From Streptomyces violaceorubidus (lineage in GTDB: Bacteria > Actinomycetota > Actinomycetes > Streptomycetales > Streptomycetaceae), in NCBI RefSeq assembly GCF_000717995.1, contig NZ_JODM01000041.1, positions 1 to 62,092 on the forward strand: DNA of 62,092 bases, given 5' to 3'. Shown piece after piece: positions 19,071-26,785 of the stretch; the first letter of the stretch is position 1, and every line of letters begins with the position of its first letter. The position numbers and the translations under genes were made by a program. The notes beneath the pieces are model-generated. The model was given only the letters and a program-made list of their open reading frames with translations. It had not been told where the DNA came from and did no database searches.

Positions 19071-19664
19071 TCACCAGCCCGCGGACGGGCCCGTCAGCTC
19101 GCGGACGGCGGGACGGGCCGCGTCCAGCACCGTCATGAACCACGCCGAGAAGGTGTCCCGCGCGTGCCGCTCGGCCAGCTCCGCCGGGGACACGAAGGCC
19201 GTGCCCGCCACTTCCTCCGGATCGGGGCGCGGCTCGGCCTGCACCAGGCCGACGAAGAGGTGGTTGTACTCCTGCTCGACCAGCCCGGAGGCCGGGTCCG
19301 GGTGGTTGTAGCGCACCGTGCCCGCCTCGGCGAGCAGGGAGGGCGACACACCCAGCTCCTCGTGCGTCCGCCGGGCCGCCGCGGCGAAGGGCGCCTCGCC
19401 GGGGTAGGGGTGGCCGCAGCAGGTGTTCGACCACACACCGGGGGAGTGGTACTTGCCCAGGGCCCGCTGCTGGATCAGCAGCCGCCCCCGCTCGTCGAAG
19501 AGGAACACGGAGAAGGCGCGGTGCAGGCGCCCCGGCGGCTGGTGCGCGGAGAGCTTCTCCGCGGTGCCGATCGTCACGCCGTTCTCGTCGACCAGTTCCA
19601 GCAAAATCGCGTCTGCGGTGCCGTTCGACGAGCTGGGCGTCGCGGTGGCAGGAGTGATCGGCAT
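19071..19664 (-). CDS. idi: Type I isopentenyl-diphosphate delta-isomerase
   Basis: 197 residues, normal for type I IDI. It has LHRAFSVFLFDERGRLLIQQR, the catalytic Cys in WSNTCCGHPYPGE, the Nudix-like ARRTHEELGV, and YNHLFVG with metal ligands. It interconverts IPP and DMAPP in the cytoplasm. ATG 19664 is preferred over ATG 19670 because GAAGG lies 6 bp upstream of it. It sits 9 kb from the hopanoid operon, on the opposite strand, and would help supply the prenyl units used there. Confidence 0.93.
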   Translation of the reverse strand: MPITPATATPSSSNGTADAILLELVDENGVTIGTAEKLSAHQPPGRLHRAFSVFLFDERGRLLIQQRALGKYHSPGVWSNTCCGHPYPGEAPFAAAARRTHEELGVSPSLLAEAGTVRYNHPDPASGLVEQEYNHLFVGLVQAEPRPDPEEVAGTAFVSPAELAERHARDTFSAWFMTVLDAARPAVRELTGPSAGW

Positions 19665-19698
19665 ACCCATCCTTCACATCGGTCCTCGCGCCCCAAGT

Positions 19699-19737
19699 GT
19701 GCCGTACGAATCCGGCACTCTCGGCACTTCCCGGCAC
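19699..19737. promoter_or_regulatory. CGGCAC repeat array upstream of idi
   Basis: The 313-bp gap 19665-19977 holds no gene. Its one clear structure, 35-73 bp upstream of the idi start, is GTGCCG (19699-19704) inverted against CGGCAC (19713-19718), followed by two more direct CGGCAC copies at 19722 and 19732. The direct copies are 9-10 bp apart, close to one helical turn. That arrangement suits a protein-binding site, but no regulator is assigned. Confidence 0.35.
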
Positions 19738-19977
19738 ACCCGCATGTCCCCCGCGGGTGCCGGGGCGGCCGGTCGGACACCGAGCAGGGGTCCGATGAGT
19801 GATCGTTCCCGACGGCGCGCCCGGGGAACCTTCCGTGTGCCGCCACCCGGGAGGGGTGCCGCGGCGACCCGGGGGCGGGCGGGGCACCCGGCGGCGTGGC
19901 CCGGTACACGCGCGCCCCCTTCGTCCGCCGTGTCCCGCCGCGCACGCACCCCCGGTCGTCCGCCGCGCCGCCGGGAC

Positions 19978-20916
19978 TCAGCGGCACAGCCGGGCCTCGT
20001 GCTCCGCGTGACCGCCGGGCTCCAGCTGGAACGTGCAGTGCTCCACGTCGAAGTGGTCGCCCAGGCAGCCCTGGAGCTCGTGGAGCATCTTCTCGTGGCC
20101 GATCGCGTTCAGCACGTCGCCGTCCACGACCACGTGCGCCGAGAGCACGGGCATGCCGGAGGTGATGGTCCAGGCGTGCAGGTCGTGCACGTCCTGGACC
20201 CCGTCCAGGGCGAGTATGTGGGCGCGCACCTCGGCGATGTCCACGCCCTTGGGGGCCGCTTCCAGGAGCACGTCCAGGGTCTCGCGCAGCAGGCGCCAGG
20301 TGCGCGGCACGATCATCAGGCCGATGACCAGCGACGCGATCGGGTCGGCCGGCTGCCAGCCCGTGGCCAGGATCACCAGCGCCGAGACGATCACCGCCAG
20401 GGAGCCCAGCGCGTCCGCGGCCACCTCCAGGAAGGCGCCCCGCACGTTGAGGCTCTCCTTCTGGCCGCGCATCAGCAGCGACAGCGACACCATGTTCGCC
20501 ACCAGGCCGATCGCGCCGAAGACGACGGTCGGGCCGCCCGCTGTGTCGGCCGGTGTGATGAACCGGTCGATCGCCTCGTACAGGACGTATCCGCCGACCC
20601 CGAGCAGCAGCAGACAGTTGGCCAGGGCGGCGAGGATCTCGGCGCGGGCGTAGCCGAAGGTGCGGCGGTCGCTCGGCGGGCGGCTCGCGAAGTGGATGGC
20701 CAGCAGGGCCATGCCGAGCCCCAGGGCGTCCGTCGCCATGTGCGCGGCGTCGGCGATCAGCGCGAGCGAGTCGGCGAGCAGACCGCCGACGATCTCCACG
20801 ACCATGACGGTGAGGGTGATCGCCAGCGCCGCCCGCAGCCTGCCCCGGTAGGCGGCCGTCGCCGTCCCGCCGGGGTGCCCCCCGTGGGCGTGTCCGTGAT
20901 CGTGCCCAGCCCCCAT
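19978..20916 (-). CDS. zitB: CDF-family zinc exporter
   Basis: 312 residues. A His-rich N-terminus (GHDHGHAHGGH) precedes six membrane segments; the transport-site residues appear as ADSLALIADAAHMATDALG (HxxxD in TM2) and AFLEVAADALGSLAVI (TM5). The C-terminal cytoplasmic domain has DVHDLHAWTI and HVVVDGD. It exports Zn2+ (possibly Cd2+ or Co2+) in exchange for protons. ATG 20916 has GGAGGCGG upstream. From memory, the S. coelicolor gene at this position is zitB, whose expression is activated by zinc-loaded Zur; the symbol rests on that position plus family. Confidence 0.88.
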   Translation of the reverse strand: MGAGHDHGHAHGGHPGGTATAAYRGRLRAALAITLTVMVVEIVGGLLADSLALIADAAHMATDALGLGMALLAIHFASRPPSDRRTFGYARAEILAALANCLLLLGVGGYVLYEAIDRFITPADTAGGPTVVFGAIGLVANMVSLSLLMRGQKESLNVRGAFLEVAADALGSLAVIVSALVILATGWQPADPIASLVIGLMIVPRTWRLLRETLDVLLEAAPKGVDIAEVRAHILALDGVQDVHDLHAWTITSGMPVLSAHVVVDGDVLNAIGHEKMLHELQGCLGDHFDVEHCTFQLEPGGHAEHEARLCR

Positions 20917-21010
20917 GAGAAAGCCGCCTCCCTGTGCGTACCGGCGTCCGGTGCCCCGGCGTTCCGGATGACAGTCAACTACGGGTAGGGGGTATCGGGC
21001 AACGCGGCAC

Positions 21011-21025
21011 TGAACACCATTGTCA
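21011..21025. promoter_or_regulatory. Candidate Zur box upstream of zitB
   Basis: TGAACACCATTGTCA matches 11 of 15 positions of the Zur-type consensus TGAAAATGATTTTCA and keeps the outer dyad TGA...TCA. It lies about 95-109 bp upstream of the zitB start codon. Established knowledge: Zur activates the CDF zinc exporter gene in S. coelicolor by binding upstream of its promoter. That this is the site is inference. Confidence 0.45.
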
Positions 21026-21033
21026 TGTGCCCT

Positions 21034-21058
21034 GACCTGCACAAACGTTCCGCAGGTC
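21034..21058. promoter_or_regulatory. Inverted repeat in the zitB/lipid-cluster intergenic region
   Basis: GACCTGC (21034-21040) and GCAGGTC (21052-21058) are perfect 7-bp arms around an 11-bp spacer. It lies 9 bp from the candidate Zur box in the 478-bp divergent gap 20917-21394. No protein-coding gene is convincing in this gap. Confidence 0.4.
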
Positions 21059-21272
21059 AAGGTGTTGGAAGGCATCCGGAGGCGCGACTTCCGCCATCCG
21101 GCGCACCTCGTCGCCGAGGGCCGTCCTGACCCTGCGCGCACAACCGCCGACACAGTGCGATGTCCGCGATGCCCGGTCTGGGAGCGTGGTTTGTGGGGCG
21201 GGCCCCGCATCCACGATGATGATCGCGGCAAAGGCGGGAGCAAGTGGCGTCGACCGACCGTGAAACGGGCGG

Positions 21273-21301
21273 TGAACACGGCGTTCCCGGCATCCGATAA
21301 C
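21273..21301 (+). promoter_or_regulatory. Candidate promoter of the CDP-alcohol/ABC-exporter cluster
   Basis: TGAACA (21273-21278), a 17-bp spacer and GATAAC (21296-21301) would give a leader of about 85 nt before the TTG at 21395. The match is moderate (4/6 and 5/6). Confidence 0.35.
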
Positions 21302-21394
21302 CTCTGCCGACATGCCGCCCGGGTGCCCCAGGCACGGGCGCTCCACCATGCACAGGCCCGGCGTCCCGACGCCGGCACCAGGGAGTGAGTTCGG

Positions 21395-23251
21395 TTGCCG
21401 ACCGCCATCCTCACCGGTCAGCCGGTCCCCGGTTCGTCGATCGAGAGCGAGCTGCGGTCCCTGGGCTTCGACGTACACCTCGCCTCCGGCAGCGCCGACA
21501 CCGAGACCCTCCTGGCCCGGGCCCCGGGCGAGGAGCGGGTCGCCGTGGTCGACGCCCGTTTCGTGGGCCACCCGCACGCCCTGCGGCTCGGCCTCACCGA
21601 CCCCCGCTTCCCGCTCGCCGCGATCCCGGGCGCCGTGACCGCCCAGCCGGCCGCCCGCCAGGCGCTGACCCGCGCGATGGCCCGGGAGAACTCCGCCGGG
21701 CGCGCCACCGCGCACGGGGGTGCCCCCGCGCGAGTGAAGCCGAGCGTGGGGGAGGTGGACAGCCTCGCCGACCGGATCACCGCCGCCCTCGACGCCGACG
21801 GCGCCGACGTGCACCGCCCCGAGCTGGGCAGCCTCGTCGCCGTCGTCCCCACCGACCCGCAGGCCCGCAACGAGGCTCGTCAGGCCGTCGCCGCCGTCGA
21901 CGACGAGGCCGTACGCCTGAAGTCGGCGGTCAAGGCCCGCGACGGCTTCGTCACCACCTTCCTCATCAGCCCGTACTCCCGCTACATCGCCCGCTGGTGC
22001 GCGCGGCGCGGGCTGACCCCCAACCAGGTCACCACCGCTTCGCTGATCACCGCGCTCATAGCGGCGGGCTGTGCCGCCACCGGCACCCGCGCCGGCTTCG
22101 TCGCCGCCGGCGTCCTGCTCATCGCCTCCTTCGTCCTCGACTGCACCGACGGGCAGCTCGCCCGCTACTCCCTGCAGTACTCCACGCTCGGCGCCTGGCT
22201 CGACGCCACCTTCGACCGCGCCAAGGAGTACGCCTACTACGCGGGCCTCGCCCTCGGAGCCGCCCGCGGCGGCCACGACGACGTATGGGCCCTCGCGCTC
22301 GGCGCCATGGTCCTGCAGACCTGCCGGCACGTCGTCGACTTCTCCTTCAACGAGGCCAACCACGACGCGTCCGCCAACACCAGCCCCACCGCCGCCCTCT
22401 CCGACAAGCTGGACAGCGTCGGCTGGACGGTCTGGGTGCGCCGCATGATCGTGCTGCCCATCGGCGAACGCTGGGCCATGATCGCCGTCCTGACCGCGCT
22501 CACCACGCCCCGAATCACCTTCTACGCGCTGCTGATCGGCTGCGCGTTCGCCGCGACGTACACCACGGCCGGCCGCGTGCTGCGCTCGCTGACCCGCAAG
22601 GCCACCCGCACCGACCGGGCGGCGAAGGCGCTGGCCGACCTCGCCGACTCGGGACCGCTCGCCGAGGCCGCCGCCAGGGGCCTGCGCGGCACCGCCCGCC
22701 GCCTTCCCGGGGTCACCGCGCCCGCCGTCGCCCTCCTCGGCGGTGCGGCCCTCGTCGCCACCGCCGCCCTCACCGACTTCGGCGGCCCCTGGCCGCTCGT
22801 CGCCGCGATCGTCTACGTACTGACCTCGGCGCTCGCCGTCGCCCGGCCCCTGAAGGGCGCCCTCGACTGGCTGGTCCCGCCGTTCTTCCGGGCCGCCGAG
22901 TACCTCACCGTCCTGGTACTGGCCGCGAAAGCCGACGTGAACGGGGCCCTTCCGGCGGCTTTCGGGCTGGTGGCCGCGGTCGCCTACCATCACTACGACA
23001 CGGTCTACCGCATCCGCGGCGACGCGGGCGCGCCGCCGCGGTGGCTGGTGCGGACGATCGGGGGGCACGAGGGCCGCACGCTGGTGATCTGCGTGCTGGC
23101 CGTGCTGCTCACCGCCACACAGTTCAAGGTCGCGCTCACGGTCCTCGCCGTGGCCGTGGCACTCGTGGTGCTCGTCGAGAGCATCCGCTTCTGGGTCGCC
23201 GCCCACAAGGTCGGCGCACCCGCCGTACACGACGAAGGAGAACCCGCATGA
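21395..23251 (+). CDS. CDP-alcohol phosphatidyltransferase-family membrane protein with large extra domains
   Basis: 618 residues from a TTG codon with AGGGAG 9 bp upstream; no ATG or GTG fits better. The N-terminal 190 residues are soluble and unlike the family. The core motif at about 248-275 is complete, matching DG-x2-AR-x8-G-x3-D-x3-D (DGQLARYS ... GAWLDATFD), which in this family binds CDP and Mg2+ and supplies the catalytic Asp. The C-terminal 250 residues form further membrane segments (possibly the DUF5941-type region). The reaction would be transfer of a phospho-alcohol between a CDP-linked donor and an acceptor; neither is known. It is first gene of a seven-gene run, overlapping the next by ATGA. 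Confidence 0.82.
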   Translation: MPTAILTGQPVPGSSIESELRSLGFDVHLASGSADTETLLARAPGEERVAVVDARFVGHPHALRLGLTDPRFPLAAIPGAVTAQPAARQALTRAMARENSAGRATAHGGAPARVKPSVGEVDSLADRITAALDADGADVHRPELGSLVAVVPTDPQARNEARQAVAAVDDEAVRLKSAVKARDGFVTTFLISPYSRYIARWCARRGLTPNQVTTASLITALIAAGCAATGTRAGFVAAGVLLIASFVLDCTDGQLARYSLQYSTLGAWLDATFDRAKEYAYYAGLALGAARGGHDDVWALALGAMVLQTCRHVVDFSFNEANHDASANTSPTAALSDKLDSVGWTVWVRRMIVLPIGERWAMIAVLTALTTPRITFYALLIGCAFAATYTTAGRVLRSLTRKATRTDRAAKALADLADSGPLAEAAARGLRGTARRLPGVTAPAVALLGGAALVATAALTDFGGPWPLVAAIVYVLTSALAVARPLKGALDWLVPPFFRAAEYLTVLVLAAKADVNGALPAAFGLVAAVAYHHYDTVYRIRGDAGAPPRWLVRTIGGHEGRTLVICVLAVLLTATQFKVALTVLAVAVALVVLVESIRFWVAAHKVGAPAVHDEGEPA

Positions 23252-24000
23252 TCGGCCTCGTGCTGGCGGCCGGCGCCGGCCGGCGTCTGCGTCCCTACAC
23301 CGACACCCTGCCCAAGGCACTGGTGCCGGTCGGCCCCGAGGGGGCGGAGGACAGCATCACGGTGCTGGACCTGACCCTGGCGAACTTCGCCGAGGTCGGC
23401 CTGACCGAGGTCGGGATCATCGTCGGCTACCGCAAGGAGGCCGTGTACGACCGCAAGGAGGAGCTGGAGCGGAAGTACGGCGTCAAGCTCACCCTGATCG
23501 ACAACGACAAGGCCGAGGAGTGGAACAACGCCTACTCCCTGTGGTGCGGCCGTGACGCCCTCAAGGACGGCGTGATCCTCGCCAACGGCGACACCGTCCA
23601 CCCCGTCTCCGTCGAGAAGACGCTGCTCGCCGCCCGCGGCGACGGCAAGAAGATCATCCTCGCCCTCGACACGGTGAAGAACCTCGCCGAGGAGGAGATG
23701 AAGGTCGTCGTCGACCCCGACAAGGGCGTCCAGCGCATCACCAAGCTGATGGACCCGGCCGAGGCGACCGGCGAGTACATCGGCGTCACCCTCATCGAGG
23801 GCGAGGCCGCCGCCGACCTGGCCGACGCGCTGAAGGCCACCTTCGAGCGTGACCCCCAGCTGTACTACGAGGACGGCTACCAGGAGCTGGTCAACCGCGG
23901 CTTCAAGGTCGACGTGGCGCCGATCGGCGACGTCAAGTGGGTCGAGATCGACAACCACGACGACCTCGCCAAGGGCAGGGAGATCGCGTGCCAGTACTGA
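23248..24000 (+). CDS. NTP_transferase-family nucleotidyltransferase (sugar- or polyol-phosphate)
   Basis: 250 residues. The N-terminal signature LVLAAGAGRRLRPYTDTLPKALVPVG is the nucleotide-binding loop plus the PK motif of sugar-1-phosphate nucleotidyltransferases; NGDTVHP supplies the metal-binding Asp. It resembles the polyol- and choline-phosphate cytidylyltransferase branch by length and by its partners, since two CDP-alcohol phosphatidyltransferases flank it. CTP as substrate is inference. Its ATG overlaps the upstream TGA, and its end overlaps the next gene by 13 bp, so it is translationally coupled on both sides. Confidence 0.85.
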   Translation: MIGLVLAAGAGRRLRPYTDTLPKALVPVGPEGAEDSITVLDLTLANFAEVGLTEVGIIVGYRKEAVYDRKEELERKYGVKLTLIDNDKAEEWNNAYSLWCGRDALKDGVILANGDTVHPVSVEKTLLAARGDGKKIILALDTVKNLAEEEMKVVVDPDKGVQRITKLMDPAEATGEYIGVTLIEGEAAADLADALKATFERDPQLYYEDGYQELVNRGFKVDVAPIGDVKWVEIDNHDDLAKGREIACQY

Positions 24001-25049
24001 CGCGGCTCATCCCGTCGCCGGTCGTCGTCGACATCCGCGCGGGTGCCCTCGACGACCTGGGGGGTGTGCTCGCCGACGAGCGCATCTCCCACTCGGGCAA
24101 GCTCGCCGTCGCCGTCAGCGGCGGCTCCGGCGCCCGGCTCCGCGACCGCGTCGCCCCCTCCCTGCCCGGCGCCGACTGGTACGAGGTCGGCGGCGGCACC
24201 CTGGACGACGCGATCAAGCTGGCCGGTGCCATGAAGGGCGGCCACTACGACGCGGTCGTCGGCCTCGGCGGCGGCAAGATCATCGACTGCGCCAAGTTCG
24301 CGGCGGCGCGCATCGGCCTCCCGCTGGTCGCCGTGCCGACCAACCTCGCGCACGACGGCCTGTGCTCCCCGGTCGCCACCCTCGACAACGACGCGGGCCG
24401 CGGCTCCTACGGCGTGCCGAACCCGATCGCCGTCGTCATCGACCTGGACGTCGTCCGCGCGGCCCCGGCCCGCTTCGTGCGCGCCGGGATCGGCGACGCC
24501 GTCTCCAACGTCTCCGCGATCGCGGACTGGGAGCTGGCCAACCGGATCAAGGGCGAGAAGATCGACGGCCTCGCCGCCGCGATGGCCCGCCAGGCCGGTG
24601 AGGCCGTGCTCCGCCACCCCGGCGGCATCGGCGACAACGACTTCCTCCAGGTGCTGGCCGAGGCGCTGGTCCTCACCGGCATCGCCATGTCCGTCTCCGG
24701 CGACTCGCGGCCCGCCTCCGGCGCCTGCCACGAGATCAACCACGCCTTCGACCTGCTCTTCCCCGAGCGCGCGGCCGCCCACGGCGAACAGTGCGGCCTC
24801 GGCGCGGCCTTCGCGATGTACCTGCGCGGCGCCCACGAGGAATCCGCCCACATGGCCGAGGTCCTGCGGCGGCACGGGCTGCCGGTGCTGCCCGAGGAGA
24901 TCGGGTTCACGCCCGAGGAGTTCTTCCGGGCCGTGGAGTTCGCCCCCCAGACCCGCCCCGGCCGTTACACGATCCTCGAGCACCTCGACCTGAAAACCGA
25001 CCAGATCAAGGACCTGTACGCCGACTATGTCAAGGCCATCGGTAGCTGA
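23988..25049 (+). CDS. sn-Glycerol-1-phosphate dehydrogenase-like (EgsA/AraM type) enzyme
   Basis: 353 residues from GTG 23988 with AAGGGCAGGGAG upstream. It is in the iron-containing alcohol dehydrogenase superfamily: NAD-binding GLGGGKIIDCAKFAA (about 92-106), PTNLAHDGLCSP, then SRPASGACHEINHAFD and AAHGEQCG, which carry the metal-binding Asp/His ligands. The SRPASG..H pattern is that of glycerol-1-phosphate dehydrogenases (archaeal EgsA, Bacillus AraM), which reduce dihydroxyacetone phosphate to sn-glycerol-1-phosphate, the enantiomer used in archaeal lipids. Placed between a nucleotidyltransferase and a CDP-alcohol transferase, it most likely supplies their polyol phosphate. The stereochemistry is inference. 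Confidence 0.85.
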   Translation: MPVLTRLIPSPVVVDIRAGALDDLGGVLADERISHSGKLAVAVSGGSGARLRDRVAPSLPGADWYEVGGGTLDDAIKLAGAMKGGHYDAVVGLGGGKIIDCAKFAAARIGLPLVAVPTNLAHDGLCSPVATLDNDAGRGSYGVPNPIAVVIDLDVVRAAPARFVRAGIGDAVSNVSAIADWELANRIKGEKIDGLAAAMARQAGEAVLRHPGGIGDNDFLQVLAEALVLTGIAMSVSGDSRPASGACHEINHAFDLLFPERAAAHGEQCGLGAAFAMYLRGAHEESAHMAEVLRRHGLPVLPEEIGFTPEEFFRAVEFAPQTRPGRYTILEHLDLKTDQIKDLYADYVKAIGS

Positions 25050-25806
25050 ACTACGCCCGGTCGTCCATCCCGCGGGGGTCAAGGACCGGCGCAGCGGTGA
25101 GCACTGGGCGGGACGCCTCTACATGCGTGAGGTCTCGCTGCGGATCGACCGCTACCTGGTGAACACCAGGATCACGCCCAACCAGCTCACGTACCTGATG
25201 ACCGTCTGCGGCGTGCTCGCGGCCCCCGCGCTGCTCGTGCCGGGCGTCTGGGGCGCCGTGCTCGGCGTGGTCGCGGTCCAGCTGTACCTGCTGCTGGACT
25301 GCGTCGACGGCGAGATCGCCCGCTGGCGCAAGCAGTACTCCCTCGGCGGTGTCTACCTGGACCGCGTCGGCGCCTACCTGACCGACGCCGCCGTCCTGGT
25401 CGGCCTCGGCCTGCGTGCCGCCGACCTCTGGGGCACCGGACGCATCGACTGGCTGTGGGCCTTCCTGGGCACCCTGGCCGCGCTCGGCGCGATCCTGATC
25501 AAGGCCGAGACCGACCTCGTGGGCGTCGCCCGGCACCAGAACGGGATGCCCCCGGTCAAGGAGGCCGCCTCCGAGATCGGCTCCTCCGGCATGGCTCTCG
25601 CCCGCCGGGCCGCCGGAGCGCTCAAGTTCCACCGGCTGATCCTCGGCATCGAGGCGTCCCTGCTGATCCTGGTCCTCGCCATCGTCGACCAGGCGCGCGG
25701 CGACCTCTTCTTCACCCGCCTGGGCACCGCGGTACTCGCCGGCATCGCGCTGGTGCAGACCCTGCTGCACCTGGTGTCCGTCCTCGCCTCCAGCAGGCTG
25801 AAGTGA
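25027..25806 (+). CDS. CDP-alcohol phosphatidyltransferase-family membrane protein, atypical active site
   Basis: 259 residues from ATG 25027, overlapping the upstream gene by 23 bp. About six membrane segments are present. The CDP-alcohol motif at about 91-118 reads DCVDGEIAR, then GGVYLD and RVGAYLTD. The first three motif aspartates are present, but the position of the fourth (DxxxD) is Ala, with an Asp four residues later. In characterised members the fourth Asp is the catalytic base, so this copy is either altered in mechanism or uses the later Asp. It is paired with the canonical 618-residue paralogue three genes upstream. Confidence 0.85.
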   Translation: MSRPSVAELRPVVHPAGVKDRRSGEHWAGRLYMREVSLRIDRYLVNTRITPNQLTYLMTVCGVLAAPALLVPGVWGAVLGVVAVQLYLLLDCVDGEIARWRKQYSLGGVYLDRVGAYLTDAAVLVGLGLRAADLWGTGRIDWLWAFLGTLAALGAILIKAETDLVGVARHQNGMPPVKEAASEIGSSGMALARRAAGALKFHRLILGIEASLLILVLAIVDQARGDLFFTRLGTAVLAGIALVQTLLHLVSVLASSRLK

Positions 25807-26687
25807 GCGCGCCCATGAAGGTCGGCGCCGTCGTCATCACGATGGGCAACCGCCCCGAGGAACTGCGCGCCCTGCTGGACTCGGTCGCCAAGCAGGACGG
25901 CGACCCGGTCCAGGTCGTCGTGGTCGGCAACGGCTCGCCCGTGCCGGAGGTGCCCGAGGGCGTGCGCACCGTCGAGCTGCCCGAGAACCTGGGCATCCCC
26001 GGCGGCCGCAACGTCGGCATCGAGGCCTTCGGCCCCGGCGGCAGCGACGTCGACGTCCTGCTCTTCCTCGACGACGACGGCCTGCTCGCCCGCACCGACA
26101 CCGCCGAGCTGTGCCGCCGGGCCTTCGCCGACGACGAGGAGCTGGGCATCATCAGCTTCCGCATCGCCGACCCGGACACCGGCGAGACCCAGCGCCGGCA
26201 CGTCCCGCGGCTGCGCGCCTCCGACCCGATGCGCTCCTCCCGGGTCACCACCTTCCTCGGCGGCGCCAACGCCGTGCGCACCCGCGTCCTCACCCAGGTC
26301 GGCGGGCTGCCGGAGGCGTTCTTCTACGCCCACGAGGAGACCGACCTGGCCTGGCGGGCCCTGGACGCGGGCTGGATGATCGACTACCGGTCCGACATGG
26401 TGCTGAACCACCCCACGACCGCGCCGTCCCGGCACGCGGTCTACCACCGCATGGTCGCCCGCAACCGCGTCTGGCTCGCCCGCCGCAACCTCCCCGCGCT
26501 CCTGGTCCCGGTCTACCTCGGCGTCTGGATGCTGCTCACCCTGCTGCGCCGGCCGTCGCGACCTGCGCTGAAGGCATGGTTCGGCGGCTTCCGCGAGGGC
26601 TGGGCCACCCCGTGCGGTCCCCGCCGGCCCATGCGGTGGCGTACGGTGTGGCGCCTGACCCGGCTGGGCCGCCCCCCGGTGATCTGA
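25803..26687 (+). CDS. Family 2 glycosyltransferase
   Basis: 294 residues from GTG 25803, whose GTGA overlaps the upstream stop (ATG 25815 is the alternative). GT-A fold: VVITMGNRPEELRALLDSV at the N-terminus, ENLGIPGGRNVGIE, then the metal-binding FLDDDG (DxD), GGANAVRTRVLTQVGG and the base-containing FYAHEETDLAWR (ED-type motif). One C-terminal amphipathic or membrane segment (LLVPVYLGVWMLLTLL) suggests membrane association. It resembles GT2 enzymes of cell-surface polysaccharide assembly (rhamnosyltransferase-like). Donor and acceptor are unknown. Confidence 0.88.
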   Translation: MSAPMKVGAVVITMGNRPEELRALLDSVAKQDGDPVQVVVVGNGSPVPEVPEGVRTVELPENLGIPGGRNVGIEAFGPGGSDVDVLLFLDDDGLLARTDTAELCRRAFADDEELGIISFRIADPDTGETQRRHVPRLRASDPMRSSRVTTFLGGANAVRTRVLTQVGGLPEAFFYAHEETDLAWRALDAGWMIDYRSDMVLNHPTTAPSRHAVYHRMVARNRVWLARRNLPALLVPVYLGVWMLLTLLRRPSRPALKAWFGGFREGWATPCGPRRPMRWRTVWRLTRLGRPPVI

Positions 26688-26785
26688 CAAGCTCGTACCC
26701 GAGAGCGTTCCGGCCCCGACCGGAGCCACCAGGTCCATGCCAGGCCCGCGCGGCCGAGCATTCTCGAAGACGAAAGTTTCCACCA

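Noticed and set aside
21020..21388. A 122-codon frame in the zitB upstream gap
   Set aside because: No ribosome-binding site, random composition, and it covers the candidate Zur box and promoter region.
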